A stretch of 64,000 nt of DNA from Streptomyces sp. HUAS YS2 (GCF_033343995.1 NZ_CP137573.1:3009001-3073000); one strand, 5' to 3'. Positions 1 through 8,861 are shown, counted from the first letter of the stretch. Notes: generated from the sequence alone by a model not told the origin. Numbers and translations are program-made.

Positions 1-571
1 GGCGCAGCGTGATCTTGAGCTCGTCGGCCCAGGGGCCCTCGTACTTCTCCGAGACACGCTCCAGCGCCTGCCGGAAGCCGAGACCGGCGGAGACGACGAC
101 GGCGAGGACGTCGAGGAAGTCGGGAAGCGTCCGCTCGATGTTCTCCCGCCGCTTCTGCAGGGCGATACGGAGGAGGAAGTCCACCCAGAAGAGGCCGTAG
201 ACGGCGAAGATGAGCCCCAGGAAGATCTGGCCATTGATCAGTACGGAGAAGGCCGCCGCGCCGCCGAGGATCGAGTAACCCGCCTTGCGGGCGGCGTAGC
301 GGTTGAGGGTCAGACCGTTCGGGTTACCGGCCAGGTCGAGCTTCCGACGCATGGCGTCGGCACGCTTCTGGCCCATGATCCGCAGCACGCGGTCCACGTG
401 CCGTTCGCCCAGCTTGTCGATGAGCGATCCGGTGGCGGTGGTGCGCGAGGAGCCCGACTCCAGGGCGGACACGAGGTCTCCGGGGAGCTTCGCGTCGGCG
501 CGGTACATCCGTACGCCCTGGAACACACCCCACACGGCGAGGCCGATGACCAGGGAAAGTATGAGATCCAT
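1..571 (-). CDS. tadC: TadC-like inner-membrane platform protein (3' part off window)
   Basis: Type II secretion system F-family protein, expected to form with TadB the inner-membrane platform on which the CpaF/TadA ATPase acts during Tad pilus assembly. The ATG is at 571, 17 bases after the tadB stop. The visible ~190 residues open with a hydrophobic helix, followed by a charged cytoplasmic stretch, a second pair of hydrophobic segments near residues 100-130, and the start of the T2SSF helical domain (a QALERVSEKYEGPWADEL stretch). The gene continues past the left edge, so its C-terminus is unseen. It is the last visible gene of a minus-strand operon led by cpaB. Assigning it as TadC rather than a second TadB rests on position downstream of tadB and is inference; F-family membership is clear. 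Confidence 0.85.
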   Translation of the reverse strand, partial: MDLILSLVIGLAVWGVFQGVRMYRADAKLPGDLVSALESGSSRTTATGSLIDKLGERHVDRVLRIMGQKRADAMRRKLDLAGNPNGLTLNRYAARKAGYSILGGAAAFSVLINGQIFLGLIFAVYGLFWVDFLLRIALQKRRENIERTLPDFLDVLAVVVSAGLGFRQALERVSEKYEGPWADELKITLR

Positions 572-588
572 GGTGGTTTCCCCGCCTT

Positions 589-1527
589 TCAGGTACGGAT
601 CTTGGTGAGTCGGTTGATGAGGAAGAAGCCGAGTCCGTAGAGCCCGGCCGAGATGATGACGGCGATCTTTCCGACGGTCGCCGCGGTCATGTCGTCCAGT
701 GCGCCGTCCCGCATGCTGTTGATGACCAGCAGGAAGCCCGCGCCGAGCACGGGCACCATGATCGCCGTCATCTTGACCTGCGACAGCAGGGTGCTGACCT
801 CACGCCGGGTCTCCTTGCGCTCTTCCAGCGTCTCTGTGAGGTTGCGCAGCGAGGTGACGATCGTGCCACCGGCGCGGCTGGACAGGATCAGAGTGGTGAG
901 CAGCACGGTCAGCTCGCGCGAGGGCAGCCGCTCGCTGAGCTCGTTGAGCGCGTCCTCCAGCGAGTGGCCGACGGCAAGCTGGTCCGCCACCCGGCGCAGT
1001 TCCTCCTGGGCCGGGTCGTCCAGTTCCTCGCACGCCATCACGATGGCGGTACGCAGCGCCAGGCCGGCCTGAGTGGCGTTGGCCAGCAGACGGCTGAGCT
1101 CGGGCAGCTGGTTGATGAACGCGTCGGTGCGCTTGGCGATCTGCATGTCGAGGAAGGCCTTGCCGCCCCAGATACCGATGGCCACGGCGAGGAGACCGAA
1201 GAACGAGGCGAAGATCGCCGTCGCGATGAAGTACACGCCGACCAGGACGCCGACCACGTACACGACGTACTCGCCCACGGTGATGTCGAGACCTGTCGCA
1301 GCCAGCTTGCGCGCGATCTTCTTGCCCAGCTGGGTGCCGCGCATCCTACGGTCGACGCCGACGAACCGGCGGCGCCGGCCCAGGCCCTCGTACTGTCCCG
1401 TCTGGGACATCCGTCGGTACAGCTCGTCCTGATGGGCCTTGCCCGACGAGAAGGTGTGGACGCCGATGACAACGAGCACACACGCGACGAGTGTGACTCC
1501 GATCGTCAGGAGCGGGAGTTTGTCCAT
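589..1527 (-). CDS. tadB: TadB-like inner-membrane platform protein
   Basis: Type II secretion F-family protein of 312 residues, the usual TadB length. An N-terminal transmembrane helix (about residues 5-25) is followed by a basic linker, two hydrophobic helices near 85-125, the cytoplasmic T2SSF domain (about 145-255), and two C-terminal hydrophobic helices. In the T2SSF domain the stretch around LPELSRLLANATQAGLALR and the later SSRAGGTIVTSLRNL are typical of the family. It is expected to pair with TadC as the membrane platform driven by CpaF. It lies 65 bases downstream of cpaF and directly upstream of tadC, consistent with one transcript. Confidence 0.88.
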   Translation of the reverse strand: MDKLPLLTIGVTLVACVLVVIGVHTFSSGKAHQDELYRRMSQTGQYEGLGRRRRFVGVDRRMRGTQLGKKIARKLAATGLDITVGEYVVYVVGVLVGVYFIATAIFASFFGLLAVAIGIWGGKAFLDMQIAKRTDAFINQLPELSRLLANATQAGLALRTAIVMACEELDDPAQEELRRVADQLAVGHSLEDALNELSERLPSRELTVLLTTLILSSRAGGTIVTSLRNLTETLEERKETRREVSTLLSQVKMTAIMVPVLGAGFLLVINSMRDGALDDMTAATVGKIAVIISAGLYGLGFFLINRLTKIRT

Positions 1528-1592
1528 GTCGGGCGGAACCTTCTGGGTGAGCGGCGGATGGGGGGACGTGTGGGGACGGCGCCGGCCGGGGC

Positions 1593-2930
1593 CTACGCCG
1601 ACTTGCGCATCACGAGCTGGTCGTCGGACTGCGCCACACCGAACGCGGCGGGAATGGGCTCGCTCCTCATGTAGAGCTTCTCGGCGATGCGCCTGGGCAG
1701 CGGGTAGTACTCGAAGTTGCCGTAGATCCGGCCGTCGGACGCCATCGGCTGGGCGTTGAACCGGCAGACCGAGACGATCCGGTAGTCCTCGCGGCCGTGC
1801 GAGTCGACGATGGCGATCTCGGTGATGCGACGGGAACCGTCGGCATGACGCGTCAGCTGGACGATCACGTCGAGGGCACTGTTGATCTGGTCCTTGATCG
1901 CCACGAAGGGGATCTCGACCTCGGACATGGACGCCAGGGTCTGGAGTCGCATGAGCGCGTCCTCGGCGTTGTTCGCGTGGACGGTGGCGAGCGACCCGTC
2001 GTGACCGGTCGACATCGCCTGGAGCATGTCGAGGGTCTCACCGCCACGGACCTCACCGACGATGATGCGGTCGGGGCGCATACGCAGGGAGTTCTTCACC
2101 AGGTCACGAATGGTGATCATGCCCTTGCCTTCGACGTTCGGCGGGCGGCTCTCCAGGGTGATGACGTGGGTCTGCTGGAGCCGGAGCTCGGCGGAGTCCT
2201 CGATCGTCACGATGCGCTCGCCGTCGGGGATGAGACCCGACAGCGCGTTCAGCAGCGTGGTCTTGCCGGTACCGGTGGCGCCGGACACGATCACGTTGAA
2301 CTTGGCCCGCACCAGACCGGAGAGCAGCACCATCATGTGCTCGTCCAGCGAGCCCAGGCCGATCATCTCCGCGAGCGTGTACGCGCGGGGGAATCGACGG
2401 ATGGTGAGGATCGGGCCGGTCAGGGACAGCGGCGGGATGATGACGTTGACACGTTCGCCGGAGGGCAGACGGGCGTCGACCATCGGATTCGCCTCGTCCA
2501 CACGCCGGTTGACGGTGGAGACGATGCGCTCGATCGTCTGCATGAGCTGCTCGGACGACGAGAAGCGCATCGGCAGCAGTTCGAGCCGACCGCCGCGCTC
2601 GACGAAAACCTGGTCGGGTCCGTTGACCATGATTTCGGAGACGGACGCGTCTTCGAGCAGCGGTTCCAGGATGCCGAGACCGAGGGCCTCGTCGACGACG
2701 CGACGGATGAGCTGCGAGCGCTCGACCGTCGAGAGAACCGGGCCCTCGCGGCTGATGATGTGGCCGAGGACGCGCTCCAGGCGCGCCCGGCGGTCGGCCG
2801 CGGCCAGCGAGGACATCTCCGCGAGGTCGATCTCCTGCAGGAGCTTGGCGCGGTAGACACCGACGAGGAGGTCTCCCTCGTTCTGGCCACTGTTCGGCTC
2901 AGGGCTGTTGATGCGTGCCCTCAAGCTCAT
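1593..2930 (-). CDS. cpaF: CpaF/TadA secretion ATPase of the Tad pilus
   Basis: Hexameric GspE/VirB11-type ATPase that should power assembly of a Tad/Flp pilus from the cytoplasmic face. The protein has 445 residues. The N-terminal CpaF domain carries the DASVSEIMVNGPDQVFVERGG-type signature around 95-115. Walker A GATGTGKT is at about residues 217-224, the Asp-box stretch TIEDSAELRL follows, and a Walker-B-like RIIVGEVRGGE lies around 290, followed by the His-box region MSTGHDGSLATVHANN. All motifs needed for ATP hydrolysis are visible. ATG start at 2930. It lies between the tadE-like pseudopilin genes and tadB, the canonical Tad order in actinomycetes. Confidence 0.93.
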   Translation of the reverse strand: MSLRARINSPEPNSGQNEGDLLVGVYRAKLLQEIDLAEMSSLAAADRRARLERVLGHIISREGPVLSTVERSQLIRRVVDEALGLGILEPLLEDASVSEIMVNGPDQVFVERGGRLELLPMRFSSSEQLMQTIERIVSTVNRRVDEANPMVDARLPSGERVNVIIPPLSLTGPILTIRRFPRAYTLAEMIGLGSLDEHMMVLLSGLVRAKFNVIVSGATGTGKTTLLNALSGLIPDGERIVTIEDSAELRLQQTHVITLESRPPNVEGKGMITIRDLVKNSLRMRPDRIIVGEVRGGETLDMLQAMSTGHDGSLATVHANNAEDALMRLQTLASMSEVEIPFVAIKDQINSALDVIVQLTRHADGSRRITEIAIVDSHGREDYRIVSVCRFNAQPMASDGRIYGNFEYYPLPRRIAEKLYMRSEPIPAAFGVAQSDDQLVMRKSA

Positions 2931-2996
2931 GTCGTCAACTCCTGCTTTTCACTGGTCGGTTGCTCGGTACTGCGAAATCGCCTCTGCCAGAGGCGG

Positions 2997-3365
2997 TCAG
3001 TCCTTCGGCATCGTGGCGCGCTTCTCGGCCGTGCCGAAGTCGATTCCCGGCACCACGGACGGGACCTTGACGCGGACGGTCACCGTGGCCTCGTCGCCCC
3101 AGCCCATGGGGAGGATCATCACGCCGCCGCCACTCTCCAGGAAGTCGGAGATCGCCTCGCGGCCGGCCGTCTCGGCCGACGTGTCGGACCGCTGGTCGGT
3201 CACGGCTCGAGCCGCGGCTCGCGCACCGGTGCCGGCCTGCTGCGCGGCGAAGACGCCGAGCCCAAGCTGAATCACGAGGAGGGCGACGATCAGCAGGATC
3301 GGGATCCAGCCGACGAGTTCCAGGGCCGCCTGGCCGCGGTCGCGGCGCACTGCTCGGAGCTTCAT
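2997..3365 (-). CDS. TadE-like pseudopilin
   Basis: Small TadE-family protein (122 residues) expected to be a minor pseudopilin of the Tad system. The start was placed at the ATG at 3365, two bases after the upstream tadE-like stop, because the family N-terminus begins MKLRAVRRDRGQAALELVG and upstream codons are non-homologous. Residues 8-17 show the prepilin-type cleavage pattern, Gly followed at +5 by Glu (RG/QAALE), then a hydrophobic helix to about residue 40. The remainder is a small polar domain ending in KRATMPKD. Tight spacing with the previous gene suggests translational coupling and joint stoichiometry. Confidence 0.85.
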   Translation of the reverse strand: MKLRAVRRDRGQAALELVGWIPILLIVALLVIQLGLGVFAAQQAGTGARAAARAVTDQRSDTSAETAGREAISDFLESGGGVMILPMGWGDEATVTVRVKVPSVVPGIDFGTAEKRATMPKD

Positions 3366-3367
3366 GG

Positions 3368-3784
3368 TCAGTTCTCCCTCACAGCTGCGGACTCGCCCGG
3401 GATCCGGATGTCCATCTTCGGACCGCCGGGGAAGAGCAGCGGAACCTTGAGATTGACCGTGGCCTTGACCAGGTCGCCGTCCGGCCAGCAGTCGATGTCG
3501 GCACCCTCGCGCCACGGTCCCGGCAGGTCTTCCTCGCCGGCCTTCTCGCAGGCCAGCTCCCGGCCGCCGGGCACCCAGATCCAGTCGGTCACCGTACCGG
3601 CCCGCACCCCCTTGTCCGCCGCGTTCCCCGCGAGCGAGAAGGTGTAGCCGACGAGGGCGCACTGCCAGAGGATGACCAGTACCGCGAGCATCATCGGGAC
3701 CGTGCCGACGAACTCGATCGTGCCCTGGCCCCGGTCGTCACGCGACCGGGTGAGCGCTCCCGCTCCTATCCCTGGTGAACTCAT
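3368..3784 (-). CDS. TadE-like pseudopilin
   Basis: Second TadE-family protein, 138 residues. The N-terminus carries RDDRGQGTIEFVG, again with Gly before the predicted cleavage site and Glu at +5, followed by a hydrophobic helix (about residues 25-50). The polar domain has two cysteines (LACEKAG and DIDCWPDG) that could form a disulfide outside the cell. It lies 46 bases downstream of the cpaE-like gene and immediately upstream of the other tadE-like gene. Its partner lacks these two cysteines, so the two pseudopilins are not simple duplicates. Specific TadE versus TadF naming cannot be settled from sequence alone. Confidence 0.84.
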   Translation of the reverse strand: MSSPGIGAGALTRSRDDRGQGTIEFVGTVPMMLAVLVILWQCALVGYTFSLAGNAADKGVRAGTVTDWIWVPGGRELACEKAGEEDLPGPWREGADIDCWPDGDLVKATVNLKVPLLFPGGPKMDIRIPGESAAVREN

Positions 3785-3830
3785 GATTCAACGTTCCCCC
3801 TTGACTCCGTGTTGACGGCTGACGACTGAC

Positions 3831-5087
3831 TTACGAGCGCGGCTTGCGCAAGCCGAAGGACCCGCGGTCCCCGCCCTTCGCACGCCCGCCGGCCTTCTCC
3901 GGCTGCTCGGCCTGCTTCACCATGCCCAGCTCGCCCGCCAGGGCCCACATCGCCTGCTTCACCACGGCCCGCGCCTCCAGGTCCTGCATGCGGCCCGCGT
4001 CCACGGCCGCCTGAAGTTCCTTGAAGTTGGACGGGATGGCGACGCCGGCGACCTTGGTCCCGGTGATCTTCTGGACGAGCGGCGGCTGGATCTCCGTGTT
4101 GCGGATGTAGCGGTTGACGACCGTCGTGGTCTCCTCCGCCTTGCGGATCTGGAGCCGGTCCCAGAGCTTGACCATGCGCTTGGCCGCCCGCACCGTGACG
4201 ACGTCGGGCGTGGTGATCAGCAGCGTCGTGTCCGCCATCTCGATGGCGGCGGCGTTCGCGCTGTTCAGCACGGTGCCGCAATCGATGACCACGATCTCGT
4301 ACTTGTTGCGCAGGGCGCTGATGGTCTGCCGTACCGCCCGGTCGTTGACCTCTTCGGCCCGTTCGCCCTCCGCCGGGGCGAGCAGCAGTGCGACCTTGCC
4401 CGCCTTGTCTCCGGAGTAGACGACGTCCTGGAGGACGCGGGGCGTGATGTCCGCGATGCCGGCGAGGTCGACGACCGACCGGCGGTGCTGGACGTCGACG
4501 TACGAGGCCACGTCGCCGGCCTGGAGGTCCAGGTCGACGAGGACCGTGCTCATGCCCGACGCCTGGGCGGCCAGCGCCGTCTGCACGGCGATAAGCGTCG
4601 TGCCGACGCCGCCCTTGGCTCCGCTGACCGTGACGACCATGCCGCCCGGGCCGCTCAGGACATCGGGCCCCTGGCCCAGGTGGCGGCGAACGCCGACGGA
4701 CCAGGCCGCCGCCGCCTGCACGCGCTGGGCCAGCTCCTCGTACGAGAGGGGCAGGCCGACCAGGCCGCGCGCACCGGAGTCCGCGGCGGCCTGGTAGAGG
4801 CCCTGGCTGGCGTCGGCCGTGACGAGGATGACGCCGACGGCCGGGAACCGCATGGAGACCTCACGGATCAGCTCCAGCGCGGGGACCGGACCGATCCGTT
4901 CATGCACCAGGACGACCTCGGGCAGCTCGTCGAGCGACTCGCCCGCCAGGCGGGCGAGTGTGTCGAGCAGTGAGGTCGAGTCACCGACCGGCTGGGCCGG
5001 CTCCGCGTCCGGGAGCTGGCTCAGCAGGGTGGTGATGGATCGGGCGGCGTCGGCGTCACCGACGGCGGGGAGGATACGTGTGGTCAT
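3831..5087 (-). CDS. cpaE: CpaE/TadZ-like pilus localisation ATPase
   Basis: ParA/MinD-superfamily ATPase that in Tad systems positions the pilus machine at the membrane or pole. The ATG at 5087 was chosen because the reading before it (28 codons) is not protein-like and overlaps the upstream cpaB. The 418-residue protein has an N-terminal receiver-like domain (about 1-135) without an obvious phosphorylation pocket, then the deviant Walker A KGGVGTT at about 158-164, a LVDLDLQAGD stretch and a VIDCGT Walker-B-type strand. The C-terminus is basic and glycine-rich (GGRAKGGDRGSFGLRKPRS), which might contact membrane or nucleic acid. Seven bases separate it from the cpaB stop. Confidence 0.88.
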   Translation of the reverse strand: MTTRILPAVGDADAARSITTLLSQLPDAEPAQPVGDSTSLLDTLARLAGESLDELPEVVLVHERIGPVPALELIREVSMRFPAVGVILVTADASQGLYQAAADSGARGLVGLPLSYEELAQRVQAAAAWSVGVRRHLGQGPDVLSGPGGMVVTVSGAKGGVGTTLIAVQTALAAQASGMSTVLVDLDLQAGDVASYVDVQHRRSVVDLAGIADITPRVLQDVVYSGDKAGKVALLLAPAEGERAEEVNDRAVRQTISALRNKYEIVVIDCGTVLNSANAAAIEMADTTLLITTPDVVTVRAAKRMVKLWDRLQIRKAEETTTVVNRYIRNTEIQPPLVQKITGTKVAGVAIPSNFKELQAAVDAGRMQDLEARAVVKQAMWALAGELGMVKQAEQPEKAGGRAKGGDRGSFGLRKPRS

Positions 5088-5094
5088 CCGGATG

Positions 5095-5811
5095 TCACCT
5101 ACTCGCGTCTTCCTGCAGCGTGTACTTGTCGTCGCCCGGGCGCAGGGTGGTCGGGCTGCCCTTGGCGACAAGGGCGAGGCGAAGGTTCGCCGCGAAGGAC
5201 TCGGCGTACGCCACGCGCTGCGCGTCCAGGGTGTTCAGGGCGAAGGTGATCGGCACCGCGTTGGCGGCCTGGTTGCGGTCTTCCTTCGTGGGCTCGAGAG
5301 CGGTCAGCTGACCGACGTCCAGCACCTTGGCGTTGACCACGATGATGCGCGACTCCGACGGCTTGCCCTTGCCGAGCTCGTCACCGGCGAACGTCGCGTA
5401 GATGTTGACCAGCGAGCCCTGCGTGATCTTGCCGGCGACACCGGTCGCCGCGTCGATCATGATCGCGATCTCCTGCTGGCCGTTCTCCAGCGCCGGGCGC
5501 TGGACGATCATGTCCTCCTGGAGGAGGGAGCCACGCCGGAGGCCGGTCACGGCGGTCTTCTGGTCGATCACGCTGATGTCCGTGACCGCGGTCGAGGAGA
5601 GCCAGCGCTTCGGCATCTTGACCTTTTCGAACTGCGCGGGCGTCAGCTTGCTATATGCGGCTATGTCCGTCTTCAGTCGGTATGCCGTGACTTCCGGTCC
5701 CACCTTGGAATTCACGTCGCTGATCACCGACAGAACACCGGCGAACGCGGCAAAGGCGCACAGTACGGAGAGAAGCAGAAGAACGACGCCGCGGCGTTGG
5801 CGTGAATTCAT
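5095..5811 (-). CDS. cpaB: CpaB/RcpC-like SAF-domain pilus assembly protein
   Basis: 238-residue CpaB-family protein. A signal-anchor helix (about 7-28) is followed by a SAF-like beta domain (about 45-110, with KLTPAQFEKVKMPKRW and RRGSLLQEDMI stretches) and a C-terminal domain with a GKITQGSLVNIYATF stretch typical of CpaB/RcpC. The family acts in the periplasm or outside the membrane to guide or stabilise the Flp pilus. It is the first gene of the minus-strand Tad operon, and the 197 bases upstream separate it from the next minus-strand gene. Confidence 0.85.
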   Translation of the reverse strand: MNSRQRRGVVLLLLSVLCAFAAFAGVLSVISDVNSKVGPEVTAYRLKTDIAAYSKLTPAQFEKVKMPKRWLSSTAVTDISVIDQKTAVTGLRRGSLLQEDMIVQRPALENGQQEIAIMIDAATGVAGKITQGSLVNIYATFAGDELGKGKPSESRIIVVNAKVLDVGQLTALEPTKEDRNQAANAVPITFALNTLDAQRVAYAESFAANLRLALVAKGSPTTLRPGDDKYTLQEDASR

Positions 5812-5957
5812 GGGCGGGACAACCTCATTGGGAGACGACTACGGGCAAGCGGATGGGCAGCGGTTCAGGTGGCGCGCTTCGAGCGGGAGTTGCGAGTCGG
5901 GCTTCGAGCGGTTCCGTCGTACCGGGCTTCTGACCGGGCACCCGAGGAAGCAGAGGG

Positions 5958-6000
5958 GAGGAACATGCGCGTCCGCAGGACGCGCCCCCCGGCGTTCCTC
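5958..6000 (-). terminator. Nested hairpin downstream of the 6009-6863 gene
   Basis: Inner perfect arms GCGCGTCC (5967-5974) and GGACGCGC (5978-5985) with a three-base loop, and outer arms GAGGAAC (5958-5964) and GTTCCTC (5994-6000). It lies just after the stop of the minus-strand gene above and upstream of cpaB. It most likely terminates that transcript or separates it from the Tad operon. No U-tract, as is common in Streptomyces. Confidence 0.55.
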
Positions 6001-6008
6001 GGTGCCCC

Positions 6009-6863
6009 CTAAGCGTTCAGGACACCTTGAGCGTGGTTTTGGTTCTCCGCCGAGCTCAACGGGGCCGCGCAGAACCCGCACCGGTCACCGATGAGTTCGA
6101 GGCCGCACCAGGTGCAGACCTCGCGTCGCACGGATGAGACCAGCTGGTAGACGATGGAGATGTTGGGCAGGAACGCGGCGAACTCGACGAGTTTCGAAGT
6201 GCCCCACCATCCGGCGGACTCCGCCGGCAGTGTCACCTCCTGCACCCCCTGCACCTGCCAGGCGGGGGCCAGGGTACTCGTGACCCAGTCGGACTGGAGC
6301 TGACCCTTGGCGACCGCGAGATGGGTGCCGAACTCCGGGCCGGCCAGGTCCCCGCCGCCGATCTTGATGAGCTGGGGCGTCGGGTTGGCCAGGACCGCGA
6401 ACTGGGATCCGGGGACCCACGACTTGGCGTGCGTCTTGAGGCTGACGGGCACGCGGTCGAGCCGGGTAACCGAGTTCAGCAGGGCTCCGGAGTAGATGTA
6501 GTGCGAGAGCAGGCGGGCGGCCGAGGCCACCACCCCTGCGCTGAAGTCGCAGATGGACAGCTGGCGCAGCTGCCGGACCAGGACCGCGACGCCCAGCGGA
6601 GGCAGGTCGAGCTTCAGCAGGGCGATGCGGTCGCTCTCCAGGACCGCGCGGATGGTGTGCAACCGCCGTTCGTGGGCAGGCGAGATGTTGGCCGGGTACG
6701 CCGCGACGACGTATCCGTGCTGCTCGACCAGGACCTGCATGTCGGCGAGCGCGGCCTCCAGTGGCTGTGCGTCCGGGTGCTGCAGTAGTGCGGCGGTCGG
6801 TGTCTGATGATCTTGTGGTGGCAGCACCAGTTCCGTACTGGTGACGGCAATGGCGGTCGGCAC
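6009..6863 (-). CDS. Conserved hypothetical protein with C-terminal zinc-ribbon-like tail
   Basis: I do not recognise a named family. The start is set at GTG 6863 because GGGGA lies six bases upstream; a longer in-frame reading to 6920 is possible. The 284-residue protein has no signal peptide or clear membrane helix. The middle contains alternating hydrophobic and Arg-rich segments. The last ~45 residues hold two Cys pairs, CTWCGLELIGDRCGFC (CxxC...CxxC), a zinc-ribbon arrangement, followed by a short polar tail. It is encoded just upstream of, and in the same direction as, the Tad operon and diverges from the pseudopilin-like gene at 7220. A cytoplasmic regulatory or assembly role with that system is a guess from position. 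Confidence 0.6.
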   Translation of the reverse strand: MPTAIAVTSTELVLPPQDHQTPTAALLQHPDAQPLEAALADMQVLVEQHGYVVAAYPANISPAHERRLHTIRAVLESDRIALLKLDLPPLGVAVLVRQLRQLSICDFSAGVVASAARLLSHYIYSGALLNSVTRLDRVPVSLKTHAKSWVPGSQFAVLANPTPQLIKIGGGDLAGPEFGTHLAVAKGQLQSDWVTSTLAPAWQVQGVQEVTLPAESAGWWGTSKLVEFAAFLPNISIVYQLVSSVRREVCTWCGLELIGDRCGFCAAPLSSAENQNHAQGVLNA

Positions 6864-7083
6864 GCTGATTCCCCGTTCAGGCTCCGTCCACCGGGGTCCC
6901 GGTGGCCGCAGTTCCCTCATACTCTTTCGCGCTCAGTATCAGCACTTTATCCACCTCCTACGACACAGAGAACACCTATCAGGTCCCAGGCGGGCAACCA
7001 TCACAAGGCCTCTACGGTCAATTCGGGCAAAAAGGCCGGTAGTTAACGGTTCTATCATCTCTCCCGCCCGTCACCGGACCGGG

Positions 7084-7112
7084 CCCAATGTCCCAGGTGG
7101 GCCCACATTGGG
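7084..7112. promoter_or_regulatory. Inverted repeat in the divergent Tad/pseudopilin spacer
   Basis: The 356-base spacer 6864-7219 separates divergent genes. It contains CCCAATGT (7084-7091) and its exact complement ACATTGGG (7105-7112), 13 bases apart, within GGGCCC-rich flanks that themselves repeat (TCCCAGG occurs twice). This could be an operator for a dimeric regulator or an RNA hairpin. No confident -35/-10 pair was found in the rest of the spacer, although short AT-rich stretches exist near 6940-7050. Confidence 0.35.
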
Positions 7113-7219
7113 GTCCCAGGGCCCACGCCGTCCCCTCCCACGATCCGTACCGTCTGGTTCCGTTCACTGGAATCACCAGCAGGCCGCGGCCGTGCGGCAG
7201 CCTTCGGAGGGGGCGCGGT

Positions 7220-8833
7220 ATGCGACGAGGAAGCCGAATACCGGCCAGATCCAGAATGTGGCGCGACACACATATGGAGCGCGACACATGGGGCCGTCCC
7301 CTCCGCGTCGACAGCCTCCCGCTCGACGACCGCGGTGCCACCGCCCTCGACTACGTCGGCGTCACCATCGTCGTCGTCGCCATCGTGGGCGCGCTGCTCG
7401 GCACCAGCATGGACGGCCGGCTCGCCGACAAGTTCCGGTGCCTGGCCTCCCTCGACCTCGGCTCCTGCGGCAGCAACGGGACCGGTGACGAGGCGTCGAA
7501 GCCCAAGACCGACGCCGACTACCAACCCCCCCTCTGCCAGATCTCCGCCATCAGCGACAAGGCCGGCTCCAAGGCCAAGTTCCTGTTCTGGGAGTTCGGC
7601 AAGGAGTACGGCTTCCAGGAGCAGCACTACAAGGCGAACACGGACGTCAACAAGGACGGCAAGGTCGACGACAACGACCAGATGGTCATGATGACGTTCA
7701 CCGACGCCGCCTCGATCGCCGCCAAGAAGGAGTTCAAGCCGGGCCTCAAGGTCGGCAAGATCGGCGCGGACACGCTGGAGCTCGGCGCCGGTGTCAAGGT
7801 GACCAACGGCGACACCTGGGTGTTCGAGAGCGAGGACGAGGCCAAGCGCTTCCGCGAGGACATCGAGAAGCTCCAGATGTACGAGATGCGGCGCACGATG
7901 CCCGGCGGTGCCGAGGCCAGCATGGGCGACAGCATCCTGTACCTGTTCGGCACGGGCCCCCTCAAGGAGGAGGAGGAGACCCGGGAGCGGATCGAGCGCG
8001 ACCTCGGCAAGAACCGGAACATCACGTACGGCAAGCTCGGCGCCGAGGGCTCCGCGTCCGGCGGCCTGAAGATCTCGGCCGGTGACGACAAGAAGCTGAG
8101 CGCGACACTGGGCGGCAACGTAAAGCTCTCGCCCGAGGTCACCTGGACCGACAACAACTACAAGGGCACCAAGTCGTACACCTACTCCATGGCCCTGGAG
8201 TACGGCACGAAGCTCGGGTACGAGGCCGGCCCGCTGAACGGCGAGCACTCGGCCACCTCGACCCAGACGGGCACGATGACGGTCACCAAGGACAAGGAGA
8301 CCGGAAAGATCATCCGGGTCGACATGACCCGCACCGTCGAAAAGGGCGGCACGAAGGACGGTGTCAAGGGCAAGGGCGACAACGGAAAGAAGGACGACGA
8401 CAAGCGCGGCGGCAGCGCCGGCGTGAAGGGCTCCGACGCGGAGACCGGCATCGAGGTCGTCACGAATTCGATCGTCATCCCGAAGGACGAGAAGGGCGAC
8501 GCCGACCGCAAGATCGTCGAGGACTGGCTCTCCGAGAACAGCGATCTCGGCACGCCGTGGGACTACATGTTCAACAACAACGCCCCGACGACGCGCCCGG
8601 GCAACGACGACCCGTTCGGCCAGCTCATGTTCGACAAGGGAATGTCCAGCAAGACGAAGTACACCGGAAAGACCGACGCCGCGGAATACGGATTCGATCT
8701 GAACCTCGGTCTGAGTCTCGGATTCTCGCTCTCCACCGAGCACAAGGAAGAAACGCTCAACGACGCCGAATTCCTGGGCGCCCCCCAGGGTGGATCGCGG
8801 TCGTATGTCCCGTACAGCTACTGTGCGAACTGA
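7220..8833 (+). CDS. Large secreted protein with pseudopilin-like N-terminus
   Basis: The start at ATG 7220 is supported by GGAGGGGG at 7206-7213; ATGs at 7257 and 7275 are alternatives. The protein has 537 residues. Around residues 36-60 it reads DDRGATALDYVG followed by a hydrophobic helix. This resembles the neighbouring TadE-like N-termini (DRGQAALELVG, DRGQGTIEFVG), with Asp in place of the +5 Glu. The remaining ~470 residues are polar, Lys/Asp/Gly-rich and Cys-poor, with a calcium-loop-like NKDGKVDDND around 135-145 and a lysine-rich low-complexity stretch near 385-405. It is divergent from the Tad operon. I infer a large minor pilin, tip protein or adhesin; no known domain was recognised. 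Confidence 0.7.
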   Translation: MRRGSRIPARSRMWRDTHMERDTWGRPLRVDSLPLDDRGATALDYVGVTIVVVAIVGALLGTSMDGRLADKFRCLASLDLGSCGSNGTGDEASKPKTDADYQPPLCQISAISDKAGSKAKFLFWEFGKEYGFQEQHYKANTDVNKDGKVDDNDQMVMMTFTDAASIAAKKEFKPGLKVGKIGADTLELGAGVKVTNGDTWVFESEDEAKRFREDIEKLQMYEMRRTMPGGAEASMGDSILYLFGTGPLKEEEETRERIERDLGKNRNITYGKLGAEGSASGGLKISAGDDKKLSATLGGNVKLSPEVTWTDNNYKGTKSYTYSMALEYGTKLGYEAGPLNGEHSATSTQTGTMTVTKDKETGKIIRVDMTRTVEKGGTKDGVKGKGDNGKKDDDKRGGSAGVKGSDAETGIEVVTNSIVIPKDEKGDADRKIVEDWLSENSDLGTPWDYMFNNNAPTTRPGNDDPFGQLMFDKGMSSKTKYTGKTDAAEYGFDLNLGLSLGFSLSTEHKEETLNDAEFLGAPQGGSRSYVPYSYCAN

Positions 8834-8861
8834 TCCGGACAAGGGGAGCAGGAGTACGGTC

